Source of the DNA: an uncultured Prevotellaceae bacterium
GTDB lineage: Bacteria; Bacteroidota; Bacteroidia; Bacteroidales; Bacteroidaceae
Direction: 5' to 3'
DNA length: 33,640 bases
Assembly (NCBI GenBank): GCA_900315455.1
Contig: OMZE01000049.1
Span: 1-33,640, forward strand
Shown one piece after another: positions 6,129-15,700 of this stretch. A program made the translations under genes and the position numbers. How positions within the stretch are numbered: position 1 is the first letter of the stretch; the number at the start of each line of letters is the position of its first letter. The notes under the pieces are model-generated. The model saw nothing but the letters and a program-made list of their open reading frames with translations, did not search any database and had not been told where the DNA came from.

Positions 6129-8366
6129 ATGATATTGACCGTAGTAAAGCGTGACGGACGCATCGTGGGCTTCAACGAGCAGAAGGTCATGGCGGCTATC
6201 CGCAAAGCCATGCTTCACACCGACAAGGGTGAAGATGAGCGCCTGATATATAAAATCACCGACTATATCGCACAAAAAGGCGAGAGCCAGATGACGGTGG
6301 AGCAGATACAAGATGCCGTGGAGATGGAACTGATGAAGTCGAGCCGCAAGGATGTGGCGCAGAAGTTCATCGCCTACCGCAACCAACGCTCCATTGCCCG
6401 CAAGGCCAAGACCCGCGACGTGTTCCTCGACATCGTCAACATCAAGAACAACGATGTCACCCGTGAGAATGCCAACATGAATGCCGACACCCCGGCAGGC
6501 ATGATGATGAAGTTTGCCTCGGAGACCACGAAACCCTTCGTCGACGACTACCTGCTCTCCGAGGAGAGCCGCGAGGCCGTGGAGCACAACTACCTCCACA
6601 TCCACGACAAAGACTATTACCCCACCAAGTCGCTCACCTGCGTGCAGCACCCCCTCGACCATATCCTCACCTGCGGCTTCATCGCCGGACATGGCGCCTC
6701 GCGCCCTGCCAAGCGCATCGAGACCGCCTCGGTGCTGGCATGTATCTCGATGGAGTGTGCCCAGAACGAGATGCATGGCGGACAGGCCATCCCTGCCTTC
6801 GACTTCTATCTGGCACCCTACGTGCGCATGACATACATCGAGGAACTGAAAAACCTGGAAGAACTCAACGGAGAGAGTTACAAGGACCTCTACGATGAGC
6901 CGCTCATCGACTACATCAAGCAACCGCTCGACGGGCTGACCGGGAAGGAGCGTGCCCAGCAACATGCCGTGAACAAGACCGTAGGGCGCGTGCATCAGGC
7001 GATGGAGGCCTTTATCCACAACATGAACACCATCCACTCGCGCGGTGGCAACCAGGTGGTGTTCTCTTCCATCAACTATGGCACGGACACCTCGGCCGAG
7101 GGGCGCTGCGTGATGCGCGAGATACTCCTTTCCACCTACGAGGGCGTGGGCGGCGGCGAGACCGCCATCTTCCCCATACAGATCTGGAAAAAGAAACGGG
7201 GGGTGAACTACCTGCCCGAAGACCGCAACTTCGACCTCTACACCCTCGCCTGCAAGGTGACGGCACGCCGCTTCTTCCCCAATTTCCTCAACCTCGACGC
7301 CTCTTTCAACCAGAACGATGAGTGGAAGGCCGACGACCCCTTGCGCTACGAGCACGAGGTGGCCACGATGGGCTGCCGCACCCGTGTCTTCGAGAACCGC
7401 TTCGGTCCGAAGACCTCCATAGGGCGTGGCAACCTCTCCTTCTCCACCATCAACATCGTGAAACTCGCCATAGAGTGCATGGGGGAGAAAGACCAGGAGA
7501 AACGCATCGGCATGTTCTTCGCCAAACTCGACCATGTGCTCGAACTCACCGCCAAACAACTCGACGACCGATTCCAGTTCCAGCAGACCGCCTTCGTCAG
7601 GCAGTTCCCCCTGCTGATGAAGAGCCTCTGGATAGGAGCCGATAAACTGGCGCCTACCGACACCGTCAAGAGCGTCATCAACCAAGGCACCCTCGGCATC
7701 GGCTTCATCGGGCTGGCTGAGTGCCTCGTCGCCCTCACCGGCAAGCACCATGGCGAGAGTGAGGCGTCACAGGAACTGGGATTGAAAATCATCACCTATA
7801 TGCGCGACAGGGTGAATGAGTTCTGTGAGCGCTATCACCACAACTACTCCGTGCTCGCCACCCCGGCAGAGGGACTGGCTGGGAAGTTCACCAAGAAAGA
7901 CCGCAAGGAGTTTGGTGTTATCCCCGGTGTCACCGACCGCGACTACTACACCAACTCCAACCACGTGCCGGTATATTACAAGTGCTCCGCACGCCATAAG
8001 GCCGAGGTGGAGGCTCCCTACCATAACCTGACCCGTGGCGGCCACATCTTCTATGTGGAGATTGACGGCGACGCCACCCACAACCCACAGGTCATCATGA
8101 GTGTGGTCGACATGATGGACCAGTATGACATGGGCTATGGCTCCGTGAACCACAATCGCAACCGCTGCATGGACTGTGGCTACGAGAATGCTGACGACCA
8201 TCTGGAGAAATGTCCGAAATGCGGCTCAACCAATATCGACAAGTTGCAGCGCATCACAGGCTATCTCGTAGGTACGACCGACCGATGGAACAGTGGCAAA
8301 CTGGCCGAACTCAACGACCGCGTGACGCATATCGACCACGGTCCGAAAGACTTGTTTGGTGAATGA
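6129..8366 (+). CDS. nrdD: Anaerobic ribonucleoside-triphosphate reductase (class III)
   Basis: A 745-residue glycyl-radical enzyme that reduces ribonucleoside triphosphates to deoxy forms without oxygen. Residues 1-95 form an ATP-cone (VVKRDGRIVGFNEQKV), the allosteric site. The catalytic barrel follows, with QIPAFDFYL-like text at HGGQAIPAFDFYLAP. Near the C-terminus two Cys pairs (CMDC at 680-683, CPKC at 695-698) make the zinc site. RITGYLVGTTDRW at 708-720 holds the radical glycine, Gly711. The length is normal for the family. The stop overlaps the start of nrdG (ATGA), so activator and enzyme are translationally coupled, which is usual for this pair. Confidence 0.97.
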   Translation: MILTVVKRDGRIVGFNEQKVMAAIRKAMLHTDKGEDERLIYKITDYIAQKGESQMTVEQIQDAVEMELMKSSRKDVAQKFIAYRNQRSIARKAKTRDVFLDIVNIKNNDVTRENANMNADTPAGMMMKFASETTKPFVDDYLLSEESREAVEHNYLHIHDKDYYPTKSLTCVQHPLDHILTCGFIAGHGASRPAKRIETASVLACISMECAQNEMHGGQAIPAFDFYLAPYVRMTYIEELKNLEELNGESYKDLYDEPLIDYIKQPLDGLTGKERAQQHAVNKTVGRVHQAMEAFIHNMNTIHSRGGNQVVFSSINYGTDTSAEGRCVMREILLSTYEGVGGGETAIFPIQIWKKKRGVNYLPEDRNFDLYTLACKVTARRFFPNFLNLDASFNQNDEWKADDPLRYEHEVATMGCRTRVFENRFGPKTSIGRGNLSFSTINIVKLAIECMGEKDQEKRIGMFFAKLDHVLELTAKQLDDRFQFQQTAFVRQFPLLMKSLWIGADKLAPTDTVKSVINQGTLGIGFIGLAECLVALTGKHHGESEASQELGLKIITYMRDRVNEFCERYHHNYSVLATPAEGLAGKFTKKDRKEFGVIPGVTDRDYYTNSNHVPVYYKCSARHKAEVEAPYHNLTRGGHIFYVEIDGDATHNPQVIMSVVDMMDQYDMGYGSVNHNRNRCMDCGYENADDHLEKCPKCGSTNIDKLQRITGYLVGTTDRWNSGKLAELNDRVTHIDHGPKDLFGE

Positions 8367-8920
8367 TTCGTGTGCTCGACATCATAGAAGACACCATGGT
8401 GGACGGTCCGGGATTCCGGACCTCCATCTATTGTGCCGGTTGCAACCACCAGTGTCCTGGTTGCCATAACCCCCAGTCGTGGGATTTTGGCGGTGGAAGG
8501 GAGATGACCACCGCCGCACTGATGAAAATCATCATGGCCGACCCCTTTGCCAATGTCACCTTCTCGGGGGGCGACCCCATGTACCAGGCTGAGGGGTTTG
8601 CCGAACTCGCCCGCGCCATCCACACCTATACCAATAAGGATATCTGGTGCTACACGGGCTTCGTCTACGAGAGTCTCATCAATGATGAACAGCGTGAGTT
8701 GCTCGAACAACTCGATGTCCTTGTCGACGGGCCTTTCATCCAGAAACTCTCCGATCCCGACCTGTTGTTTCGTGGCTCTTCCAACCAGCGGCTGATAGAT
8801 GTGCAGAAAACACTCTATGCCGGCGAGGTCATCCTCTGGCAGCCCAATGTAGATGTCAAGGAGTATTCAGTATTAGACATAAAAAAACCCGGCTCAGGTC
8901 GAAACCATCTGCCGGGCTAA
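8363..8920 (+). CDS. nrdG: Anaerobic ribonucleotide reductase activating enzyme
   Basis: A 185-residue radical-SAM protein that generates the glycyl radical on NrdD. The [4Fe-4S] ligands are Cys27, Cys31 and Cys34 (CNHQCPGC, the CxxxCxxC motif), with an extra Cys24. NVTFSGGDPMYQ carries the GGDP motif for S-adenosylmethionine. It starts on the last bases of nrdD. The C-terminus is odd: the last dozen codons (KKPGSGRNHLPG) lie in a hairpin plus A-tract that works as a terminator for the tRNA gene on the other strand. The natural end was probably just before this. The core of the enzyme is unaffected. Confidence 0.95.
   Translation: MIRVLDIIEDTMVDGPGFRTSIYCAGCNHQCPGCHNPQSWDFGGGREMTTAALMKIIMADPFANVTFSGGDPMYQAEGFAELARAIHTYTNKDIWCYTGFVYESLINDEQRELLEQLDVLVDGPFIQKLSDPDLLFRGSSNQRLIDVQKTLYAGEVILWQPNVDVKEYSVLDIKKPGSGRNHLPG
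8881..8916 (-). terminator. Rho-independent terminator of tRNA-Phe, inside the nrdG 3' end
   Basis: Read on the minus strand: CCCGGC, an inner stem capped by GGT-TTCG-ACC, GCCGGG, then seven T. It lies 17 bases after the tRNA 3' end. On the plus strand the hairpin is not followed by T, so it does not obviously end nrdG transcripts. Confidence 0.8.
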
Positions 8921-8932
8921 TGAAAGGAGGAG

Positions 8933-9005
8933 TGGTACCTCCAGGAATCGAACCGGGGACACACGGATTTTCAGTCCGATGCTCTACCAACTGAGCTAAG
9001 GCACC
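8933..9005 (-). tRNA. tRNA-Phe (GAA)
   Basis: A 73-base cloverleaf on the minus strand: acceptor GGTGCCT/AGGTACC with one G-T pair, D arm GCTCAGTTGGTAGAGC, anticodon loop CTGAAAA with anticodon GAA, and T loop TTCGATT. The 3' CCA is not encoded. Two positions do not pair: T27-T43 at the top of the anticodon stem and C51-T63 in the T stem. A terminator follows immediately. Confidence 0.95.
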
Positions 9006-9114
9006 ATTTCTATAAAAATCGAATCTGCAACCATCGTTCCTGAAAAACCGTCAATAATTAAGGTTTATTAACAAATAAGCCCGATGATGTGAAAACAAAT
9101 AGAGGAAATAATTG

Positions 9115-9122
9115 TAATTTTG
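9115..9122 (+). promoter_or_regulatory. Probable -7 box of the epimerase gene
   Basis: TAATTTTG matches TAnnTTTG and lies 29 bases before the start codon. No TTTG is found at the -33 position, so this is a partial match. Confidence 0.4.
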
Positions 9123-9151
9123 CAACTCAATCATAAAACAACCCGAATAGA

Positions 9152-10192
9152 ATGAAAGTATTGGTTACCGGTGCTGCCGGATTCATAGGCTCCAAAATTT
9201 CCTTCATGCTCGCCAGCAGGGGCGACGAAGTGGTGGGGCTCGACAATATCAATGACTATTACGATGTGCGGCTGAAGGCCGGACGTCTGCGCGAACTCGG
9301 TATAGAGACCGATGAGCAATGCAGTCTGCCTTGGAACACGTTGCTGCCCAGCCGCCTGTTTGGCAACCTGCGCTTCATCCGGCTTGGCATCGAGCAGAAA
9401 GAGCCGCTCGACGCCCTGTTTGCCGCTGAGCGTTTCGACCGTGTGGTCAACCTTGCCGCACAGGCCGGCGTGCGCTATTCCATTACCAACCCCTACGCCT
9501 ACCTCACCAGCAATCTCGTGGGCTTCCTCAATATCCTTGAGTGCTGTCGCAACTACCCCGTGGAGCATCTGCTGTTCGCCTCGTCGAGTTCGGTCTACGG
9601 ACTCAACTCCAAGGCCCCGTTTTCCGAAGACGACAAGGTTGACTGTCCGGTGAGCCTCTATGCCGCCAGCAAGAAGTCTAACGAACTGATGGCCCACAGT
9701 TACAGCAAACTGTATGGCATCCCCTGCACCGGCCTGCGCTATTTCACCGTCTACGGTCCATGGGGGCGTCCTGATATGGCTCCGATGCTCTTTGCCAGCG
9801 CCATCTCACAGGGCAAGCCCATCAATGTGTTCAACAACGGCGACATGATACGCGACTTTACCTATATCGACGACATTGCCACAGGGTCGATACAGTGTCT
9901 CGACAAGGCTCCTGAAGCAGGGCGTTGCGACAATGGCGTGCCTTTCCGTGTCTACAACATCGGCTGTTCGCATCCGGTGAAATTGATGGACTTCATCCAG
10001 GAGATAGAGTCTGCCCTTGGCATGGAGGCACAGAAGGTGATGAAACCCATGCAGCCCGGTGATGTGTATATGACCAATGCCGATACGAGCAGGCTGGAGC
10101 GCGAGATTGGCTACAAGCCCCATGTGCAACTGCACGAGGGTATCGGCCGTTTCATCCAGTGGTATCAGTCGGAGCAGAACCCCCTGCGGTAA
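9152..10192 (+). CDS. NAD-dependent nucleotide-sugar epimerase, UDP-glucuronate 4-epimerase type
   Basis: A 346-residue extended short-chain dehydrogenase. The NAD-binding motif TGAAGFIGS is at residues 6-14, and the catalytic pair Tyr170/Lys174 lies in LYAASKKSNE. The segments GLDNINDYYDVRLK, GLRYFTVYGPWGRPDMA and DFTYIDDIATG are the hallmarks of the UDP-glucuronate/UDP-galacturonate epimerase group. Its product would feed capsule or other surface polysaccharides. It probably has its own promoter. The glucuronidase gene starts 58 bases downstream on the same strand, so some co-transcription is possible, but the two act in opposite directions (synthesis and degradation). Exact substrate not proven. 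Confidence 0.88.
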   Translation: MKVLVTGAAGFIGSKISFMLASRGDEVVGLDNINDYYDVRLKAGRLRELGIETDEQCSLPWNTLLPSRLFGNLRFIRLGIEQKEPLDALFAAERFDRVVNLAAQAGVRYSITNPYAYLTSNLVGFLNILECCRNYPVEHLLFASSSSVYGLNSKAPFSEDDKVDCPVSLYAASKKSNELMAHSYSKLYGIPCTGLRYFTVYGPWGRPDMAPMLFASAISQGKPINVFNNGDMIRDFTYIDDIATGSIQCLDKAPEAGRCDNGVPFRVYNIGCSHPVKLMDFIQEIESALGMEAQKVMKPMQPGDVYMTNADTSRLEREIGYKPHVQLHEGIGRFIQWYQSEQNPLR

Positions 10193-10250
10193 TTCCTCAC
10201 TGGCACACGGTCTGTCGCCTTAGGTTTCCTCACCCCAAACCATCCCCGCA

Positions 10251-12731
10251 ATGAGAATCCTGTCCTCACTCGCACTCCTCTTTGCCACGCTGATGTCGGT
10301 GCCCGTTTTTGCCGCCGACATCGTGTGGTTCGACGGAAAGCATCCCGTCACCTATACGGTAGCGGGCGATGCCGATCCCGTGGTGGCTACAGCCCTGAGG
10401 ATGTGGTGCGACGATATGCGGCAGGTCACCGGCATGGTGCCCCGGCCGTCGTCGAAGGCCACCATCCGCATTGTGCAGCGGAAGGGGCGTCACGATGCCT
10501 TCCGCATCTACACCGACCACGGCCATATCGTGGTGGAGGGAGGCAACGCGCGCGGCACCGCCTATGGCATCCTCGAACTCTCACGGATGGCAGGAGTGTC
10601 GCCGTGGGTGTGGTGGGGAGATGTGGTGCCCGAGCGGAAGGCGCGGCTCGTCATGGCCGACGGCTTCGCCACCAGTCAGGCTCCCTCGGTGGAATACCGT
10701 GGCATCTTCCTCAACGACGAGGACTGGTCGTTGAGGCCGTGGAGCAGCACCCATTTCAGCAAGGCTCCCTATGGCGAGATCAGCGCCCAGACCTACAGGA
10801 AGGTTTTCGAACTGCTCCTGCGGCTGAGGGCCAACACCATCTGGCCTGCCATGCACGAGGGCACGAAGGCTTTCTTCCTCACCGATGGCGCGAAGGCCAT
10901 GGCCGACTCCTGCGGCATTGTGGTGGGAACATCGCACTGCGAGCCCCTCATGCGCAACAACGTGGGAGAGTGGGACGTGGACCGGCGAGGGCGGTTCAAC
11001 TACAAGACCAACCGCCAGGCGGTGCAAGACTACTGGATAGAGCGGCTCCGTGAGGTGAAGGGCACCGACAACAACTTCTTCACCATCGGCATGCGGGGCA
11101 TCCATGACAGTTCGATGGAGGGCTACCAGACCGACGAGGAGAAGTTCGTGGCACTACAGCAGGTCATCGACGACCAGCAGGAGTTGCTGCGCAAGCACAT
11201 CGGTGACCCCAGGCATCTGAGGCAGATGTTCGTGCCCTACAAGGAGGTGCTCCAACTCTATGAAAAGGGTCTGCGCGTGCCTGACTATGTCACGCTCCTC
11301 TGGTGCGACGACAACTATGGATATATGACCCGTCTCTCTGATGTCGGCGAACAGCAACGGCAGGGTGGGGCGGGTGTCTACTACCACCTGAGTTACTGGG
11401 GGCGGCCCCACGACTACCTCTGGCTCACCACCACCCAGCCCGGCCTCATCTACAACGAGATGCGCCAGGCCTACGACCATCAGGTGAGGAAGTTGTGGAT
11501 AGCCAACGTGCACGACCCCAAGGTGGCTTGCTACGATCTGGAACTGTTTCTCGACCTGGCCTGGGACATCGACCATTTCTCGGGTAATATGCTCCGCGGA
11601 CATCTGCTCTCGTGGCTGTGCCGACAGTTTGGTGAGGAAGCGGGAAGACGCCTGATGCCCGTGATGCATGAGTTTTATGCCCTCTGCGGGGCACGCCGGC
11701 CCGAATTCATGGGCTGGAGCCAGACCGAACTCGACAAGCGCGTCTACGACCGTGGACTGAGTGGCGTGCGCAACACTGCCTTCAGCACCGAGGCCTTCGG
11801 TGGCGAACTCGACCGTTATCTGGAGCGCTGCCAATGGGTGGCACAGCAGGTGGACGAGGTGGAGCCGCTGGTGCGTCCCGCACTGCGCGACGCCTATTTC
11901 GCTGCCGTGAAATATCCTGTGCAGGCCGCATCTGCACACGCTCGGAAAATGCTCGAGGCACAGCGGGCACGGATGCTCGCCAACGGTTATACGGGGGCGG
12001 AGGAGGCCGACAGGGCACACCTCGTCCAACTGGCGGTGGCAAGGAGCCTGGCCGCTTATCAAAGGGTGCGCCAACTCACATGGTATTACAACAACCAGAT
12101 GTCGGGCGGAAAATGGCATGGCAGCATGAGCGACCACCCACGCGACCTGCCGGTGTTCTGGGCACCGCTCACACCGGTGACACTCACTGCCGCCGAACAG
12201 GACAGTCTGCTCGCCATCCCGATGGCAGAAGACAGTCATCCGCTACAGTCCGACGGGGTGGTGGCACGCAACGCCTCCGACTACGACCGGGCTTCCGAGG
12301 GGGTGCAGCACATTCAGATGCTTGGGCACAGCATGAACGCCGTGGCACTGCCCATGGGGGCGGAACTATCCTACAGGTTTGACGTGAACGAGGAGGGCGA
12401 ATACCTGCTCACCACAGCCATGATACCCACGCAGCCCAACGACAGTGGCGACCTGCGCTACTCCGTGACCCTCGACAATGGCGTGCCTACGGTCTACTCG
12501 CTGAAAGAACCGTTTAGGTCGGAACAGTGGAAGCAGAACGTGCTGCGCCAGCAGGCCCTGCGGCAGAGCAAGGTGTCGCTCTCCAAAGGTTCCCACACCC
12601 TCGTCATCCGTGCCCTCGACGAGCATATCGTCGTCGACCAGTGGATGCTCGACCCTAAGCCGGGAAGGCAGTTCTACCTCATCCCCGTGAAGACGGCAGA
12701 GGCAAGCCTCCCCGGAAATCTCTCGAAATAG
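10251..12731 (+). CDS. GH115 family xylan alpha-1,2-glucuronidase
   Basis: An 826-residue secreted enzyme. Residues 1-22 are a signal peptide (LSSLALLFATLMSVPVFA). An N-terminal domain with GNARGTAYGILELSRMAGV precedes the barrel, where YRGIFLNDEDWSL, FELLLRLRANTIWPAMH and YVTLLWCDDNYGYM are characteristic of GH115. The C-terminal region includes LTWYYNNQMSGGKWHGSM and a beta-rich module ending in HIVVDQWMLDPKPGRQFY. Family members remove glucuronic acid or its 4-O-methyl form from xylan. The gene is followed after 65 bases by an outer-membrane protein and then by a convergent GH3 gene, a small group for hemicellulose use. No linked sensor-regulator is visible. Confidence 0.92.
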   Translation: MRILSSLALLFATLMSVPVFAADIVWFDGKHPVTYTVAGDADPVVATALRMWCDDMRQVTGMVPRPSSKATIRIVQRKGRHDAFRIYTDHGHIVVEGGNARGTAYGILELSRMAGVSPWVWWGDVVPERKARLVMADGFATSQAPSVEYRGIFLNDEDWSLRPWSSTHFSKAPYGEISAQTYRKVFELLLRLRANTIWPAMHEGTKAFFLTDGAKAMADSCGIVVGTSHCEPLMRNNVGEWDVDRRGRFNYKTNRQAVQDYWIERLREVKGTDNNFFTIGMRGIHDSSMEGYQTDEEKFVALQQVIDDQQELLRKHIGDPRHLRQMFVPYKEVLQLYEKGLRVPDYVTLLWCDDNYGYMTRLSDVGEQQRQGGAGVYYHLSYWGRPHDYLWLTTTQPGLIYNEMRQAYDHQVRKLWIANVHDPKVACYDLELFLDLAWDIDHFSGNMLRGHLLSWLCRQFGEEAGRRLMPVMHEFYALCGARRPEFMGWSQTELDKRVYDRGLSGVRNTAFSTEAFGGELDRYLERCQWVAQQVDEVEPLVRPALRDAYFAAVKYPVQAASAHARKMLEAQRARMLANGYTGAEEADRAHLVQLAVARSLAAYQRVRQLTWYYNNQMSGGKWHGSMSDHPRDLPVFWAPLTPVTLTAAEQDSLLAIPMAEDSHPLQSDGVVARNASDYDRASEGVQHIQMLGHSMNAVALPMGAELSYRFDVNEEGEYLLTTAMIPTQPNDSGDLRYSVTLDNGVPTVYSLKEPFRSEQWKQNVLRQQALRQSKVSLSKGSHTLVIRALDEHIVVDQWMLDPKPGRQFYLIPVKTAEASLPGNLSK

Positions 12732-12796
12732 CCAAATCCAAGAAAAATCAAAACAGACAGACCAGGTGAACCAGACTGGTCAGAGCACATAAAACA

Positions 12797-15700
12797 ATGG
12801 AGAACTACAGAAAAATCGTATTGTCACTCTTCCTCTTCCTGATGGGGTCATTGGCCATGCTGGCGCAAAACGAGACTCTTTCGGGACGTGTCGTGGAGAA
12901 AGGCAGTGGCAAGGCGATGGACCATGCCACGGTGCAACTCTACAAACTCGCCACCTCGCGCAGCAAAACCGACACTACCTACGTGGGCGGAACCCTTTCG
13001 GATGCGAAAGGGCAGTTCTACTTCCATTCGGTGAATACCGGTTCCTACCTCGTCAAGGTCACCTTCCTGGGGTATAAGGAACTGACAAGCACCGTGACGA
13101 AAACCAGGGGCCGTGCCGCCACGTTGGGCGACCTGATTTTGGAACCCGACGCCTTGGTGCTTGACGAGGCAGTGGTCACCGCCAACATCCCGAAGATGGT
13201 GGTAAAAGACGACACCCTGGTCTACAACGCCGAGGCTTTCAGAGTGCCTGAGGGGTCGGCCATCGAGGCGTTGGTGGAAGCACTGCCGGGAGCGAAAATC
13301 GACGACAACGGCGGGATTACCGTCAACGGGAAGAGCGTGAGGAGGTTTAAGATGGACGGACGCGACTTCATGACCGGCAACAACGATGCGGTGATGAAGA
13401 ACCTGCCGTCGGATGTCATCGACCAGGTGAAAGCCTATGAGGAGAAAAGCGACCTCTCAAGAATGACGGGCATCGACGATGGTAACGACGATTTCGTGCT
13501 GGAGTTCGTCACGAAGAGGAGTGCCCGCAAGGGCCTGCAGATGAACCCCGACCTGGGCTTCGGCAGCGACCACCGCTATGGGGTGCGCCTCACCGCCATG
13601 AAACCTTTCGGCGATATGCGCTACACCTTCATGGGCAACGCCAACAATGTGAACGACCGCAACTTCTCCGGGCGTGGCGGAAGGGGGCGTGGCAATGGCA
13701 ACGGACAACGCCACTCCAAGTCGGCAGCGCTCGATGTGAGTTATGAGAACGGCAGAAACCTCAGGGTGAGCGGCCGTGTGACATGGAACCATAACAATAC
13801 CGACAACTGGAACCGCACGGGGTCTGAGAGTTTTGTCAACACCCGCGGAGGCGCCTTCTCCAACAGCATCAGCCAGAACTACTCCAGGGCGAACAGTTGG
13901 ACGGGCAACATGAACCTGCAATGGACCATCGACTCCGCCACCACCTTGTCGTTCCGCCCCGACATCAGTTTCTCCACCAACGACAGCAGGGGACTCTCCA
14001 CTTCTGCCTCGTTCAACGTCAATCCCTTCGACGTGGTGGACGACCCGCTCGACAAGGCCAGTCTGGAGCAAATGGACGAGCAAGGGCTCGTGGTCAACGG
14101 GCGCGAGAACAAGTCGATGAGTTATGGCAGCAACACCAACCTGTCGTCGCAGATGCAACTCGTCAGGAGAATGGGCAACAGGGGACGCAATGTGGCTCTC
14201 TCCGCCAATTTCGGCTACCGCGACGGACATAACCAGAATGCCAACTTGTCGGCTGTCAAACTCTACCAGACCACCGACCGGTGGGGCAACGACTCCACCT
14301 ATCAGACCAACCGCTACACCACGTCGCCCACCGATAATTTCAACTACTCTTTGGGACTGACCTACACCGAACCTCTCTATGTCTTCCAAAGAAAAGAGGT
14401 GAAGCCCGACGACGATGATGACGAGCGGCCCATGTCGATGCAGGGCAACCGGGGCAGAAGAGGAATGAGGGGCGTGCAGGGCATCTTCTTGCAGTTGAGT
14501 TACCGATACAACTACAGCCACCAGAAAAACGACCCCTTGACATACGACTTCCCCGACTATTCCGACGAGGCTTTCAACATCGTGCTGCGGGAATACCGCG
14601 ACTGGACCCGACTGTTCGGCTTCCTCGACAACCCCTATGAGGATTACCTGTCGAGAAGTCTCAGCCGATACTCTGAGCGCACGGAGCATGGGCACAATGC
14701 CGACGTGCAGTTGCGCTTCGTTCGTGAGAAATACAACATGAACATCGGATTCTCCTTGCAGCCGCAGCGGTCGCACTTCGTCCAGCAGTATCTGGGTGTG
14801 CCTATCGATACCGTGAGAACCGTGACCAATTTCTCGCCTACACTCAACCTGCGCTATCGGTTCAACCAGCAGACCAACCTCCAGGTAAGGTTCAGGGGGT
14901 CTACCTCACAGCCGTCGATTACCCAGTTGCTGGATATCTACGACGACACCAACCCCCTCTCCATCTCGATGGGTAACCCGGGACTGAAACCCTCCTTCTC
15001 TTCCAACCTGAACGTGAACTTCCAGATGCAGCGGCGCCCTGTCTTCACTACCGACAGCATGGGCTTCTCCATTCCCAAAGCACAGCGGCACTGGAGTTTC
15101 AGCGCCAACGGTGGGATTCAGACCACCCGCAACTCCATCGGCAATGTAGTGACCTACAACGAGACCACTGGCGGACGTATCAGCAGACCCGAGAATATCA
15201 ACGGCAACTGGAGCGCCAACGGCGGTGTGACCCTCAACGTCGCCCTCGACACCTTGAACAGATGGGATATCAGCGGGTCGGTGAATGGCAACTACAATCA
15301 CCATGTGGGGTATGTGAACCTTAACCGTACTGCCACTCCCGACCGCAATGTCACACATACCTATAACATCTCGCCGTCGGCATCGCTGAGTTATCGCAAC
15401 AGTTGGCTCAACGTGTCGCTCAACTCCAATCTCACCTATGCGAGGACGGAAAACCGGCTCCAGGCCTCCAACGACCTCACCACCTGGAATTTCTCCTACG
15501 GCACCAACACCCGAATCACCTTCCCCTGGGGCACGAACCTGTCTACCGACTTCCACGTGTTCAGCAAACGGGGCTACAGTGACCAGACGCTCAATACCAA
15601 TGAGTTGATTTGGAACGCCCAACTCTCACACAGTTTCCTAAGAGGCAAGAAACTCACGGTGATGCTGCAGTGGTACGACATCCTCAACGAGCAGTCCACC

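Noticed and set aside
6054-7751. 565-codon frame opposite nrdD
   Set aside because: It is the antisense shadow of a certain enzyme gene in G+C-rich DNA; no motif, promoter or start context supports it.
8933-9005. tRNA as integration site of a mobile element
   Set aside because: I found no repeat of the tRNA 3' end within the window and no integrase gene.
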